DNA of 64,000 nt from contig CANTFK010000822.1 of NCBI GenBank assembly GCA_947646735.1, positions 169,545 through 233,544 of the forward strand. Reading direction: 5' to 3'. The stretch's first letter is position 1; every line of letters begins with the position of its first letter. The DNA is from Peronospora farinosa (lineage: Eukaryota; Oomycota; Peronosporomycetes; Peronosporales; Peronosporaceae). The notes below the pieces were generated by a model. It saw nothing but the letters and a program-made list of their open reading frames with translations. It was not told the origin of the DNA and did no database searches. Positions 20,801-31,140 of the stretch are shown one piece after another. A program made the translations under genes and the position numbers.

Positions 20801-21640
20801 ATGGATAATCAGCAACTGGTAGTCTGCGGTGCATATGACAACACGTTGTACGGTCTAGATACGTTGACGGGTCAACAGCGATGGGCATTCGACGTTGACG
20901 GTAGCATTTTTGCAACACCTCTTTACTGCGCTTGGTCCGGACAACTTTTTTCCGCTACCACGAACGGGAATGTCGTGGCTCTGCGTTCATCTTCCAACTT
21001 TGACTGCGTCGAGGAACAATGGAAGATGCAGCTCCAGGCTCCGGTATTTGCAGGACTGAATGCCGACTCCACTTGCAAGATGCTGATTATCGGGTGTGCG
21101 GATGGACAGCTCTACGGAGTCTCAATGAGTACCGGTAGCATCCAGTGGCAGGTCACGACGGATAAGCCAATTTTCAGTTCGCCTTGCGTCTACCGTCCAG
21201 GATCGATTGTGTTTGGATCTCACGACGGTATGCTACGAAAAGTAGATTGCCAGAATGGAAAACTCGCATGGACTACCAACCTCCATAGCGCCATCTTTGC
21301 ATCACCAACGGTTGTTCGGCTTCAGTTTGCCTCGAGATCAATGAACCAGAGCGAAACCAATGATGATGGTCGCTTACTTTGTTGCGTCACAACTACAGCT
21401 GGCGGTTTGTACTTCTGCGACGAAACTACAGGGTCCATTGTGTACCAAACGAATGAGTCAAGTGGTGAAGAAGACACGCACGATACAACTAGCAAACAGT
21501 GTAGCACTAAACTAGGTCCACTCTTTGGCTCACCAGTGTTAGTTGACAACTGGTGCTTACTGGGCACACGAACAAACCACTTCTACATCTTTGAGCTGGT
21601 GTGCACCAACTCAGCTACCAAATCTGGTTCATCCCGATGA
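17807..21640 (+). CDS. AASDH/ACSF4-like: adenylation domain, carrier domain, PQQ beta-propeller
   Basis: Predicted 1,233-aa member of the acyl-CoA-synthetase family member 4 (beta-alanine-activating) group. Exons 17807-18860, 18922-20018 and 20090-21640. The junctions TACG|GTAAGG...GCAG|GT (NLYGSTEVSGD) and GACTTG|GTACGT...CCAG|CTT (AQDLLGMEIKD) keep frame. Domains in order: AMP-forming domain with A3 LFTSGTTGKARG (about 183), A5 NLYGSTE, A7/A8 WFCSGDT..GRMDNAVKIHGQRV and the A10 lysine in HGKIDRQAL. A phosphopantetheine carrier has GGNSL (Ser about 693). A C-terminal half holds PQQ-type repeats (VYVGTYAGSLFALSLQSGVTHWRF and repeats). The earlier in-frame start is not an ATG; ATG 17807 has G at -3 and +4 and aligns with the family start. 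The acyl acceptor and physiological product remain unknown for this family. Confidence 0.88.
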
Positions 21641-21910
21641 AAAGTCTACTGCTGAATCAAACGCAGACATGGCAGGAGGACCTTTTCCAATCGAAGTCGT
21701 CAAGCTGCTGGCCAGTTCTCTCGTATGATGAAGTTTCGTCATGGTTTGACAGGAGAAAAGTAGTACATCTGATCGAACAAGTCCATCGTGGTGGCTCCCC
21801 TGTCATATTCATTTGCAAATCATCATGCGTGACATGGGTATGTATCATCGGATCTCAACGTCCTTAGCTCCTTCCTTCATAAAGACCCTTTCTCCCTTGC
21901 AAGTCCTTTA

Positions 21911-21925
21911 TCATTTTTCAATCTG
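21911..21925 (+). promoter_or_regulatory. Oomycete Inr/FPR core promoter element
   Basis: TCATTTTTCAATCTG matches the combined initiator and flanking element. It sits only six bases from the carboxypeptidase ATG (21931), so the 5' UTR would be very short. This supports the chosen start and oomycete origin. Confidence 0.6.
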
Positions 21926-21930
21926 AAAGC

Positions 21931-23502
21931 ATGACGTTACTGCGTACTTTCATAGTCATTGCATGGATCTCTCTAGTCCTTGGCGGCATGAACGTATCAG
22001 CCGTGCACGCACATAATTTGCAACGACTGCAGGACTTTCGTGGTCACGAATATTTTGTGCACTTTGACTTGCATCAATCCGAGGATGACTCGGTCGAGTT
22101 GCCAGTCCAAGAAGAATTCTTTGTTGATGCTATTGTCGATCACTTTGCTCCTGTGTCCAAACGCACAACGTGGAAGCAGAGATACCAAGTGAATGAAGAA
22201 TTCTGGCATGGTCATGGCTATCCCGTGTTTCTCTACATTGGAGGTGAAGGACCTTTAGGACCTAAAGCTATTACCAATCGCACCTTCATTTACTACTTGG
22301 CGGAACAGCACGGGGCACTGCTGGTCGCACTAGAGCATCGGTTCTATGGGCAATCGTACCCGACCAAGGACATGAGTCTACCGAACCTAAGGTATCTCTC
22401 CAGTGAACAAGCATTGTCAGACTTGGCACATTTTCATTCTTTCGTGACGGACAAGTATGGACTGACAGATGAAAAATGGGTGGCATTTGGAGGAAGCTAT
22501 CCAGGTAATCTAGCGGCATGGATCAAGTTGAAATACCCGGCGCTCTTTGCAGGAACGGTAGCGAGTTCAGCACCGTTACATGTAAAAACAAACTTTTATG
22601 AGTACATGGAAGTTGTTGGAGATGGACTACGATACTTTGGTGGCGGTGAGTGCTATCATGAAGTGGAAAAGGCAATTACGCAGCTTGGACAGCTCATGGA
22701 TGGTGGAAAAGAAGGTCGCAAGTACGTGGATGCATTGTTCAAGCCGTGCTACCCGATGGTCAATGAATTCGACGACTCGGTTTTCGAGACTTCTATCATG
22801 GGCGCGTTTCAAGATATCGCACAATACAATGCTATTCACGAAGAAGTCATGACTCTGGAGGAAGTCTGCAAGCACTTTGCTGAACCGAAGAATGCTTTGG
22901 AAAAGCTGGCTTCGTTCATTAACATGACTCGTGTAGGAGATTGTCTCGACTCTAAGTTTCAAGGGGCAGCTAACGGGACCGTCGAGGTGCTGAGTCGTGA
23001 CCAGTTCGATGGGAAAAGTAGTGCTCGTCAATGGGTGTATCAGACATGCAATGAGTTCGGCTACTTCCAGACCACGACAAGTACGCGGTCTCCTTTCCAT
23101 GCACTTCGTGGGGTTACACAAGCCAATGTCGGCACTGAAATTTGCAAGCGCGTGTACAATATGAATGTTTCTCCAGATGTCGCTGGCGCTAATCTCGACT
23201 ACGGCTCGCTTGGGATCGAAGTGGAAGGTGTAGCTTTTCCAAGCGGGACAATTGATCCATGGCATGCATTGGCTGTCCAGAACTCAACCAGATTACACTC
23301 GTACTCATCTGAAGCTGTGTTTATTCAAGGCACTGCTCACTGTGCAGACATGTACTATCCGAATGAGAAGGACTCATCGCAATTGCAATGGGCACACGCC
23401 AAAATTGCTGCACGAGTTGACTCCTACATGCAAGACGTTCAATATCGTCCCAAAACTCAAGCAATGCCACGTATTTCTACAGAAGTAACGGCCATCGAGT
23501 AG
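21931..23502 (+). CDS. Serine carboxypeptidase, peptidase family S28 (PRCP/DPP7-like)
   Basis: Intronless 523-aa secreted or vacuolar peptidase that would cleave next to proline. An N-terminal signal peptide (hydrophobic residues about 4-25) is followed by the S28 start QEEFFVDAIVDHFAP. The catalytic triad is visible: Ser189 in GGSYPG, Asp442 in GTIDPW and His470 in GTAHCADM, all at the usual spacing. FLYIGGEGPLGP and the RFYGQS/LSSEQALSDLAHF segments are classical for the family. Six or more N-x-S/T sequons suggest glycosylation. Oomycetes have several S28 enzymes, some secreted, so extracellular nutrition is plausible but not shown here. Confidence 0.93.
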   Translation: MTLLRTFIVIAWISLVLGGMNVSAVHAHNLQRLQDFRGHEYFVHFDLHQSEDDSVELPVQEEFFVDAIVDHFAPVSKRTTWKQRYQVNEEFWHGHGYPVFLYIGGEGPLGPKAITNRTFIYYLAEQHGALLVALEHRFYGQSYPTKDMSLPNLRYLSSEQALSDLAHFHSFVTDKYGLTDEKWVAFGGSYPGNLAAWIKLKYPALFAGTVASSAPLHVKTNFYEYMEVVGDGLRYFGGGECYHEVEKAITQLGQLMDGGKEGRKYVDALFKPCYPMVNEFDDSVFETSIMGAFQDIAQYNAIHEEVMTLEEVCKHFAEPKNALEKLASFINMTRVGDCLDSKFQGAANGTVEVLSRDQFDGKSSARQWVYQTCNEFGYFQTTTSTRSPFHALRGVTQANVGTEICKRVYNMNVSPDVAGANLDYGSLGIEVEGVAFPSGTIDPWHALAVQNSTRLHSYSSEAVFIQGTAHCADMYYPNEKDSSQLQWAHAKIAARVDSYMQDVQYRPKTQAMPRISTEVTAIE

Positions 23503-23722
23503 AAACTCAGTACTATGATACATGCACCATGTTGACTATAACTTCAACTTGAAGCTCTCGTCCTTTCGATGGTTTACATAACTCAAATGTATCCATTCTA
23601 TATGGCTACAGATGTTACATATTCTACATTCCACTTGATTTTGTGGCAGTAACCTTAACCAAATGACTGGTTCACAGCTCTTCTCCTCACCTTCTTGAAA
23701 TTGTATCATTCCATCATCTAGA

Positions 23723-25852
23723 ATGGCTTCGTATGAGACTCCACGTGTTGACGTGAATGCTAATGGTTGGGGTCCCACGGCACTCCCTGAACAGTTTCTA
23801 AATGTCCCGTATGCACCGTTTAATAAGGGCGACAAATTAGGAAAAGCCGCGGATTTTGTATCCAATTACGCACCACGTGGTAGTCGCTATGCACGGGATC
23901 CCTCGGGTGTAAACGTCGAGTTTCAATACAAACACGACTCGAAGGAGGACGCTACTTTCCAACTAGTGGACACCTCCAAGGGCACGCGTCCTAAAACAGA
24001 GGACCGACTGCGTCCTACATGGAATCAACAACGTTTCGGTGGTCGTGGTGGACGTGGTGGAGGTGGTCGTGGTGGTCGTGGTAGCTATAACGACAAACCC
24101 GATGCAAACGCAGCCACGACATCATCGGCACAGCTTCGTATGAAGGGTATGCAGAAGCAGAACAAGCGCTGGGATCGATTGAGCAACGCACGACGTCAAT
24201 TTACGTTTCGTCGTCGGGATGAGCCGCAGGTGGACCGCACAGCGTCCGTCTTGGTGCAAGCCAGTTGGACTCTTATTGACCAGTTCGAGATGCAGCAGCT
24301 TACGAAACTTCAAGCTAATATTCCAAAGAGTGAGGACCTAAAGTGGTGTGGCGAGCTGCGTGAGTATGACGCCTCCTTTGACCGTCTCACGAGTCGCTCC
24401 AACACGCGAGTGCACCGCTACGACGACCGTGACTTTTACTACGTCACAACGACGGACGATCCTGTTATTGAAGAACTTGCACAGCAGGGAGAAGCCACGG
24501 TGTTTGCCACGGATGCGATCTTGTCGCACCTTATGACAGCGACACGCTCTGTCTTTCCGTGGGACGTTGTGGCCCAACGTGTGAACAATATGGTGTTTTT
24601 TGACAAACGTGACGAGTCCAGCTTTGATTTGCTCTCAGTCAATGAAAACGCATCGGATCCGCCAAACCAAGAAGATCCCGAGCACATGAACCACCCGGAC
24701 CGTCTCAGTCTTGAAGCTACTATGATTAACCAGAATCTGTCACAACAGGTACTCAAAATCGGCAATGGAGCTTTCTACAAGAAGCTTGATGCTGCTAACC
24801 CATTCGCAAGCGGTGATGCCAAGCCTGCCAGCGGTGCTTACCGTTACAGGAAGTTTGATTTGGGTGGTGGTATGAAATTGGTTTGCCGTTGCGAGGTGCA
24901 AGCCGTGGCTCTGAAGAAGGGCAAGAAAGAGTACGTGTCCACGTACGCACTGAATGAGTACGACCCCAAGTTTCCAGGCTCTATTGAGTGGCGCAAGAAA
25001 ATTGATTCTCAGGTACGTGATGCAAATTTAGCATTGTGTGTGAGTGCATGTTTGTATGTGTGGATATCTGGGCATGCCTTTGTGCTGGACTTTATGATTA
25101 CTCATATTCTATATACGCTATTCCTACACTCTTGATGAGGAGAATGGATGGTATGAAAGTCACTACTGCATGAGGGCCTATTGTATCAAATGTGTGTGAA
25201 TGAGCTGCTTGTACTCAGTGATCGACTCGCTACTCCTTCCACTGTTGGTATGGAAAAAGTGAAACGATGAGAGTACATGATGGTAGCTATGTGTGTGGTG
25301 GTCTCGATGAATGCCCACAACTTTATATATACGCTATTCCTACACTCTTGGTGAGGAAAAGCTTACAATAGGAGAGACTCAACCACCACCTTCTGTTTGT
25401 ATCTGTATGCATTGAATGACGGCTGTAAACTTGATAACTTACTCACTCTTCTGCTATTATTCTGTACTCTTTTCCAGCGTGGTGCCATCCTAGCGAATGA
25501 GCTCAAGAACAACTCGTGCAAATTGGCCAAATGGACGGCACAGGCGCTGCTGGCTGGTCTGGACGAAATGAAGCTGGGCTACGTGTCTCGCTTTAATTTT
25601 AAAGACCCGTACTCGCACGTCGTGCTGGGCATGCAGTCTTACAATCCAAACACGTTTGCAACGCAGATTGCACTCAACCAGAACAACACGTGGGGTATCA
25701 TCAAGATGTTGTCGGAATTGTTACTGGAGCAGCCTGAGGGCAAGTACGTTGTTATGAAGGACCCGAATAAACCCATTATCCGACTGTTTTCTGTCCCTCT
25801 CGACACGTTCGAGGAAGAGGACGAGAACGATGACGACGAGGACGATGAATAA
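23723..25852 (+). CDS. EIF3D: Eukaryotic translation initiation factor 3 subunit D (eIF3d)
   Basis: mRNA cap-binding subunit of eIF3, 554 aa (human 548). Exons 23723-25012 and 25478-25852, joined phase 0 at TCTCAG|GTACGT...TTCCAG|CGT to give [20 protein letters not shown]. Family landmarks: NGWGP near the N-terminus with [16 protein letters not shown], an RGG box ([15 protein letters not shown], about 107-121), [54 protein letters not shown] and the closing [15 protein letters not shown] and [13 protein letters not shown], with an acidic tail ([13 protein letters not shown]). The intron (465 bp) is the longest in the gene-rich half and holds an internal 30-bp duplication. Confidence 0.95.
25111..25356. 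repeat. 30-bp direct repeat inside the eIF3d intron
   Basis: A 30-bp segment starting atatacgctattcctacact occurs at 25111-25140 and again at 25327-25356 with one visible mismatch (gatgagg/ggtgagg). The copies are 216 bp apart within the intron, suggesting the intron was lengthened by duplication. Confidence 0.75.
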
Positions 25853-27030
25853 GCGTCGTAGTGTCGCGCTGTATGTTGTGGAACCAATTGATAACAAAAA
25901 TCTCCACACTGTGCATTTTATCTCGTCAGAACAATCCTTCCACTGTTTTGAAAGAGCTCATGGATGACCTTCTGTGCCAGTCACATGCTGACCTCAATGT
26001 ACTTCCTGTTGAATTGTCGTGGATACGAACGCTCAAGGAAACTTGAAAGAATCAGCAAGTCAGTGGCTAGCAATTGAGCTACGTCGGAACGTTCTTCGCA
26101 GCAACTTCCTTGGCAACAGAATGCGTCGTGGAATGAGAGAGGTATTACTGAATGTGATGCAGAAACAGCTGCTTCAACTGCGTAATCGAGTGCAATAAGG
26201 GAGTAGATGTCCACGACCAATTCGATCCGTCTCGTAATCCGTTGTAGCCATAGAATTCTGCTTCGTTCTGACTAAGTACAAGATGGTCGGCCTATCGAAC
26301 ACTTTTAGTCACATCGTGTGTAGTCAATTGTACGATGATGACGAGATCGCTACGCAAAAGAAATACAAACAATGTTGCGATGTTGATGATGATGATGAGT
26401 AATACGAATGTCCATTACTGCTGGTATCTGACATTGTATCCAAGATATGAGCCAACTATCAATGCTTTAGTTAGTGCAACAACAATTGTAGTGTGTAGAT
26501 GCCTGCCTATCTTGCTTAAGCTAAAGCTGCAAGAAAAACATGGAATGGCTTTGCTAACAAAAAATGCTGGGCACAAGCGACAGGATTCCACCGCGGGATC
26601 GTGGAAGTTCTGATAACTAGCACTGCATAGACAGCAAATGAATTCGAAAAGTCTTGTCGTTTAGTCTGTCGTACCGTAGCTTCAAGGTTTAATCACGGAA
26701 CTGCGCTATCAACGCTTGGCTGTCAAAGGACCACGAAAGAAGAGCTTTTGGCTACCGCCAGCTGTCGCCCAAGCGTTGTAGAAGGAGCACGAAAATCGGT
26801 CGGTATGCCGATCCTTGAACTCAAGCCACAAGTGCTCGTTGTGACATGCTCTCAATGATACCACAACTTTTCTTCGTCCTTCACACAACGTAAAAAACGC
26901 TCGAAGCTTCAGTTAGGATCATTGGAGCTTTGATTTCGAGTCAGCAGCACGAATCAGAACGTTGTTTATACCGACGACTAGTGACGCCAACGACCATTTG
27001 CTTTCGACACCACCTTCAGATAAAAATACG
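25853..27030. other. Long intergenic region, no gene seen
   Basis: About 1.2 kb between eIF3d and the START-FYVE gene. Open frames are short, start-poor and low-complexity (for example the Met/Asn-rich one at 26335-26613). The 3' part includes the START-FYVE promoter. The frame is open upstream of its ATG from about 26932, so an additional 5' exon cannot be excluded. No RNA gene seen. Confidence 0.5.
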
Positions 27031-28485
27031 ATGACCAGTGAGGTGATGCAGCGGAATTTATCATCTCGACCGAGCAGCAATTTCGATGCGGTACCGGCAT
27101 CGAGGAGCTCCACTATCCACAAACACTTGAGTCTTAAGCGACAGGAACTCTGGTCTGGTTTTCAGCAGCGACTCGGAGCTGCGCCCATTTTTAGTGGAGT
27201 TCTAGGCAATCAAAAGGGCAAACGGGTACACGAAGATAGTGACTGCAACAACCAGGATGAAGAGGAGGATGAAGACGAAGATGTTGTGCAGGACAGATAC
27301 TTGTCGAACGGACCTCGTTTTACCGAACGTGTTCGATGCAGGTCGGCCGTGTCGGCAGATGGGAGAGAGGGACGAGTTAGGCCTGAGGACTCGACACTGC
27401 TCAGTGATGCACAAAAGGCTGGTTGTTATAGCTACATTAAACGTAGATACAGCATTGCATTGGCGTTTGCATCTGACGATCAGACAGACGATATTCGGGC
27501 GCCTAGCAACATCTCTCCACTCGAAGATGGCGACGTTATAGGTTCTCACTGGGAAGCCGCTAAGTCTAAAAATGGTGTACAGTTGTTTAAGTCCAATCGT
27601 TCACGGTGTGAAGTCCGTGGAGTCACGCATGTGAATGCATCCGTGAAGAACGTCATGTCCGTTTTGTCGGCTGGAGAGACAACAGAAGCATTTAAAGAGG
27701 CACAGAAGATCATATTGGGATCGGACCAGGTGATTGAAGCCAAGGTCTTGGCGTCCTGTGCTCAACCCACGAACTCGATATACTTCCACTGTGGACTCAA
27801 GTACTTAGCTATGAAGAATCCATTTGGTACCACGCCACTGGACCTCGTGTACTTGGACTACACGGACGTAAGCACCTCACCCGATGGCAAATTGATCGGA
27901 TACCGCATCATCGAGTCCATTCGCGTGCCAGAGATGCAACCATCACTCAAGTATGTGCGTGCGTCAATCCGCTGCGAGGTATACATTGTGCGGGAGACCG
28001 CAACACCTGGCGTCGTGGTTGTGACATTTGCATCGCATCTCGACCCAAAGAGCAAATGCTCATCCAGACGTTCCCAATGGCAGGAACAAGCTGGTGTACG
28101 TCTATCGAACCTGCGTGCTCACGCCGAGAAAACTAGCTTTGGCAATCACCTCGTGTCGGAAAACAACAGGGTCGTGAACCGCAAACATCGCTCATTTACA
28201 ACTGGAGACAAGGACAAGCAACAACGGAATTGCAACGTGTGTCAGTATGCGTTCTCCTTCCTTCGAAAGCGTCACGATTGTCGCCTCTGTGGTGAAACAA
28301 GTTGTGGTCGCTGCTGTCGGAAAATGCCTGTATTGGTGGATTCGGAATCTACACAAGTCAAGGTCTGTCTCAGCTGCATCTTGCACTCAAGGAACAATCC
28401 CGACGAGATCCTACGTGGTGAACTTGGCCAATCGTTACGTCACTGCGAAATTAGCAACTCGACCTTCATCATCTACGACGAATAA
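27031..28485 (+). CDS. START-like and FYVE zinc-finger protein
   Basis: Predicted 484 aa, intronless. After a Ser-rich N-terminus with an acidic patch (NNQDEEEDEDED) comes a START/Bet-v1-like lipid-binding module (about 170-345; SHWEAAKSKNGVQLFKSNRSRCEVRG, DLVYLDYTDVSTSPDGKLIGYRIIESIRVP). A FYVE finger follows (about 399-452): CNVC, RKRHDCRLCGETSCGRCC, CLSC, giving the full C-x2-C / C-x2-C-x4-C-x2-C / C-x2-C set. The basic motif RKRHDCRLCG corresponds to the PI3P-binding R(R/K)HHCR with His changed to Asp, so PI3P affinity may be altered. START-FYVE proteins are strongly expanded in oomycetes and mostly uncharacterised; an endosomal membrane role is inferred. ATG 27031 is the first in frame. 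Confidence 0.85.
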   Translation: MTSEVMQRNLSSRPSSNFDAVPASRSSTIHKHLSLKRQELWSGFQQRLGAAPIFSGVLGNQKGKRVHEDSDCNNQDEEEDEDEDVVQDRYLSNGPRFTERVRCRSAVSADGREGRVRPEDSTLLSDAQKAGCYSYIKRRYSIALAFASDDQTDDIRAPSNISPLEDGDVIGSHWEAAKSKNGVQLFKSNRSRCEVRGVTHVNASVKNVMSVLSAGETTEAFKEAQKIILGSDQVIEAKVLASCAQPTNSIYFHCGLKYLAMKNPFGTTPLDLVYLDYTDVSTSPDGKLIGYRIIESIRVPEMQPSLKYVRASIRCEVYIVRETATPGVVVVTFASHLDPKSKCSSRRSQWQEQAGVRLSNLRAHAEKTSFGNHLVSENNRVVNRKHRSFTTGDKDKQQRNCNVCQYAFSFLRKRHDCRLCGETSCGRCCRKMPVLVDSESTQVKVCLSCILHSRNNPDEILRGELGQSLRHCEISNSTFIIYDE

Positions 28486-28521
28486 AGGTCGAATGGCCTA
28501 CGGCACTTTTGCTCACTTGTC

Positions 28522-28893
28522 ATGATAGCTACATGTATCCATAGTTGTTTTAATGGTCCAAAGTCATTGCCATTCCCCGCTGCTGTGCATCTCTCAACCA
28601 TGCGACGGTATAATATAGTCGCATCGAGCCTCTTTCCGTCGATGATTTCGCAAATGACAACGTCTACACGTGTCAAGAATGCAAAAGTCCTCGACATTGT
28701 GTACGACGTGTGTGCGTGTGTATTGGCGCTACTATTCGGTGCTGTGCTTATGAAGCTGTTGCGCGATTATACGCGAAGAAAAGGCTACATTGAGATCCAG
28801 CAGGATGACCGTGGCATGTACTCAAGAGTGCTTATGGAGACATCGGATTCATGGGAACACGTGTCTGTCGTGACGCATGACGCAGCTGTTTAA
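28522..28893 (+). CDS. Small single-pass membrane protein, hypothetical
   Basis: A 123-codon frame 36 bp after the START-FYVE stop. The C-terminal 75 residues look protein-like: a hydrophobic span (VLDIVYDVCACVLALLFGAV) then a basic stop-transfer (RDYTRRKG) and an acidic/polar cytosolic tail. The N-terminal third is less convincing; internal ATGs at 28600 and 28654 could be the true start. No homology recognised. The frame might instead be the 3' UTR of the preceding gene. Confidence 0.4.
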   Translation: MIATCIHSCFNGPKSLPFPAAVHLSTMRRYNIVASSLFPSMISQMTTSTRVKNAKVLDIVYDVCACVLALLFGAVLMKLLRDYTRRKGYIEIQQDDRGMYSRVLMETSDSWEHVSVVTHDAAV

Positions 28894-29065
28894 CTGATGC
28901 ATAGACATAGTCACCTACTTGGATAATTCCATCAACGCAGCTTTTTTTCGTACTGGGATTGCCTCGCACTTGATGGTTCACATTTCTAGCAGAGCGAGCA
29001 CTTCGTCAGCTATTACAACAACAGTCAACAAGGTCAGTCTACATCACCGTAATTCCTCTAGATAA

Positions 29066-29736
29066 CTAGTAAAGAATCCTACGAGTTCGGTTGATTGCGT
29101 GTGGAACGTAGTTCCATTCAGACGTTGGATTACGAGCAAAGTCGAACGAAAGCGACTCGAAAGTCCGTGAAGTTGACACATTAGATGTAGTAGATATATT
29201 GCGATTCTTGTATCCTTGTCCGACTCGAGCTGGTCTACACTGCCGTGAAACATCATGATTCACTGGGGTGCGAACCTTGGCGTTAGAGAGGCGCATTTTT
29301 CCTTCCAGTCCGGCATGAGGTCTCAAATGATTCATACGAGAAGACTGTTGAGCTGTATTGACAGATGTACTCGTATAAGAAGTAGCATCGACTGGCGTCT
29401 CGTTGACAATCTCAACTAGAAATCTGTAGTAGTAACACATGTTGAGTGCATCTCTTTATTGTTTACATAGTAATAAAGTACGTGAACATCGACCTACTTG
29501 GACGTCTCAATATGCTCTTCATCCTTACAATCCCAATCGACCAAAGACAATTTCGTTTCGTCAATGACTTTCCCTGCTTTTCTTTCATCGTCAGCGTACA
29601 CGATGATTTTTCGCGAGGAATAAAGCCTTACGAATCCATCGTGCCAGATCTTGCGCTTCTGCGTCTTGTGTGTAGTGTACATGCATTCGTACATGACCTC
29701 TGATCGAGAGCCAAGCAAGTCGCATAGTTTAGTCAT
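29066..29736 (-). CDS. ZGRF1/Mte1 N-terminal-domain (DUF2439) protein
   Basis: Two exons, 29736-29498 and 29423-29066, give 198 aa. The splice CCAA|GTAGGT...CTACAG|A rebuilds HIETSKFLVEIV. Exon 1 carries the signature YECMYTTHKTQKRKIWHDGFVRLY, then SRKIIVYADDE and the closing strand FLVEI, that is the whole approximately 80-residue domain found at the N-terminus of the helicase ZGRF1, yeast Mte1 and fission-yeast Dbl2, which act in homologous recombination and D-loop processing. The remainder is a basic, Ser/Thr/Asn-rich tail with no helicase domain, so this is a short Mte1-like form. Its role in recombination is inferred from the domain only. Confidence 0.8.
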
Positions 29737-29768
29737 GATTGATTATTATGTATGGTGTCAAGTGTCGA

Positions 29769-29876
29769 AATATGAATCAGTAGTACTATTATTTTACTGT
29801 ACTATGACATATCAAGAGGTGTATCCCCTTGATAGTCATAGTATATTAGAATACTAATACTACTGACTAATATATC
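29769..29876. repeat. Imperfect inverted repeat (foldback/MITE-like)
   Basis: Two arms of about 48 bp (29769-29816 and 29829-29876) are imperfect reverse complements around a 12-bp loop. The inner 15 bp (tactatgacatatcaa versus tactatgactatcaa) differ by a single base gap. AT-rich. No target-site duplication could be fixed, so transposon origin is unproven. Confidence 0.65.
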
Positions 29877-30370
29877 ATACTGTAAAGTGATATATCAGGG
29901 GTTGTAGTAACGACGTCATCGCAAAGAAATGTGCACACAATCGTCACACCACAATTGACGTCAGTGAGACCATAACATAACGCCGTCACGAGTCCCAGGA
30001 GCTGAAACTTGCGTGTTAGGTATTGATGCCCAATTGTCGGGTCTTCTTTGCCATCAGTAACAAGGCAAAGTAATGAGGTATTACACCTGAAGAAGCACGA
30101 AATGGGCTACTTATCTATAAAGGACATCGCCGGCGTTAAGACATGATGATCGGCAATAAGAACACCGCCACAAAAGGGTCGTTGGCGATATAAGGATCCT
30201 TGATAAGTCCGGCCATGTGGAGCTCTGTACCGTTGATGATATCATTAATCGATTTGATCAGAAGCGAAGCTGAGATAGCCATGTAGACGACTTTTATCGT
30301 GAGTACTTGACTTGAGTGAAGCGCAAAGAAAGGTGAGAGCGTAGGCAGTGAAAGCCGAAATGATAAGCTC

Positions 30371-30679
30371 TTATTGTTTCGAACAGGCATCTTCCAAAGG
30401 TAGCACTTGCTTGTGTTGTGGTAGCACTTGCTTGTGTCGTGGTAGCACTTGCTTGTGTTGTGGTAGCACCTTCGAAGAGCAGTCAAGTGCGACAATGGAC
30501 AGAGATGGACCCTCTGCAGAGCCGGCATAATGTCTCCATTCCGGATAGTCCGCCATTGTGGGAGCAAGGTCAAAGGGAGGTATCTTTTTCGCTGCACGCG
30601 TTTTGGCAGGCAGCTCCGCATGCGACTCGGTAGGAGGCAGTCCGCAGGATTTTACTGGGTCATTTGATCCAGTACCCAT
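30371..30679 (-). CDS. Hypothetical ORF with heptapeptide repeats
   Basis: A 102-codon ATG-started frame. The first two thirds have mixed, protein-like composition (KTRAAKKIPPFDLAP, ADYPEWRHYAG). The C-terminal third is three tandem copies of QHKQVLP or RHKQVLP encoded by the 21-bp DNA repeat. An overlapping frame (30136-30621) is also open on the same strand. No homology recognised; it may be chance. Confidence 0.2.
   Translation of the reverse strand: MGTGSNDPVKSCGLPPTESHAELPAKTRAAKKIPPFDLAPTMADYPEWRHYAGSAEGPSLSIVALDCSSKVLPQHKQVLPRHKQVLPQHKQVLPLEDACSKQ
30399..30470. repeat. 21-bp tandem repeat, 3.4 copies
   Basis: Unit ggtagcacttgcttgtgttg(t) repeats three times with one substitution (tgt/tcgt), then a partial copy. 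As 21 is a multiple of three, it stays in frame in all readings. Confidence 0.85.
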
Positions 30680-31140
30680 TGTTTATGTAGAGTACGCACC
30701 AGGCCAGAAACTTTGCTTTGTTCAGTAGGCAAATCAAACAATTTGCTACCCGAGATTCGACTCGAAAAGCAGAGCAAGTGCCAGGGATTTCACGTCATAA
30801 TGGCATGCGTGGGACTATTCCTTAGTATGAAGACTGTGCCAAGAAGACCATCGACAAGGACGAGGTGTGAACAGGTCCTGTCCATGTGCGATGGCGATCG
30901 CCGTGATGTAGCGGTCTACGATCTAACTATGTAAGATGGCGATGACGTTCTGATTGAGATCGTCAGCAGCGGTTGGGTTAGCGGTGGCATCAAACATGGC
31001 GATGAAACTCAGTCTAATTCTTCCAGAAGTCTCATTAAACAAGCAAGTCGTACATGTATTTGCCTTCTTCCACATTTCTCACCCACTACAAGAGAGCCCT
31101 TTATCAGAGGCGCCTCCCAAAAGGTTTCTGTCGCTCGCCA

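Larger units (their letters stand above)
29737..31140. other. Long region without a confident gene
   Basis: About 1.4 kb between the ZGRF1-N gene and the inverted duplication. It contains a foldback inverted repeat (29769-29876), a 21-bp tandem repeat (30399-30470) and overlapping low-quality open frames on the minus strand (30136-30621; 30371-30679). It looks like decayed or repeat-derived sequence. Confidence 0.5.

Noticed and set aside
22627..23265. 212-codon antisense frame within the S28 peptidase
   Set aside because: Reverse shadow of a clearly coding sense strand.
30136..30621. 161-codon minus-strand frame
   Set aside because: Dominated by the 21-bp repeat and low-complexity hydrophobic text; an overlapping frame is equally open.
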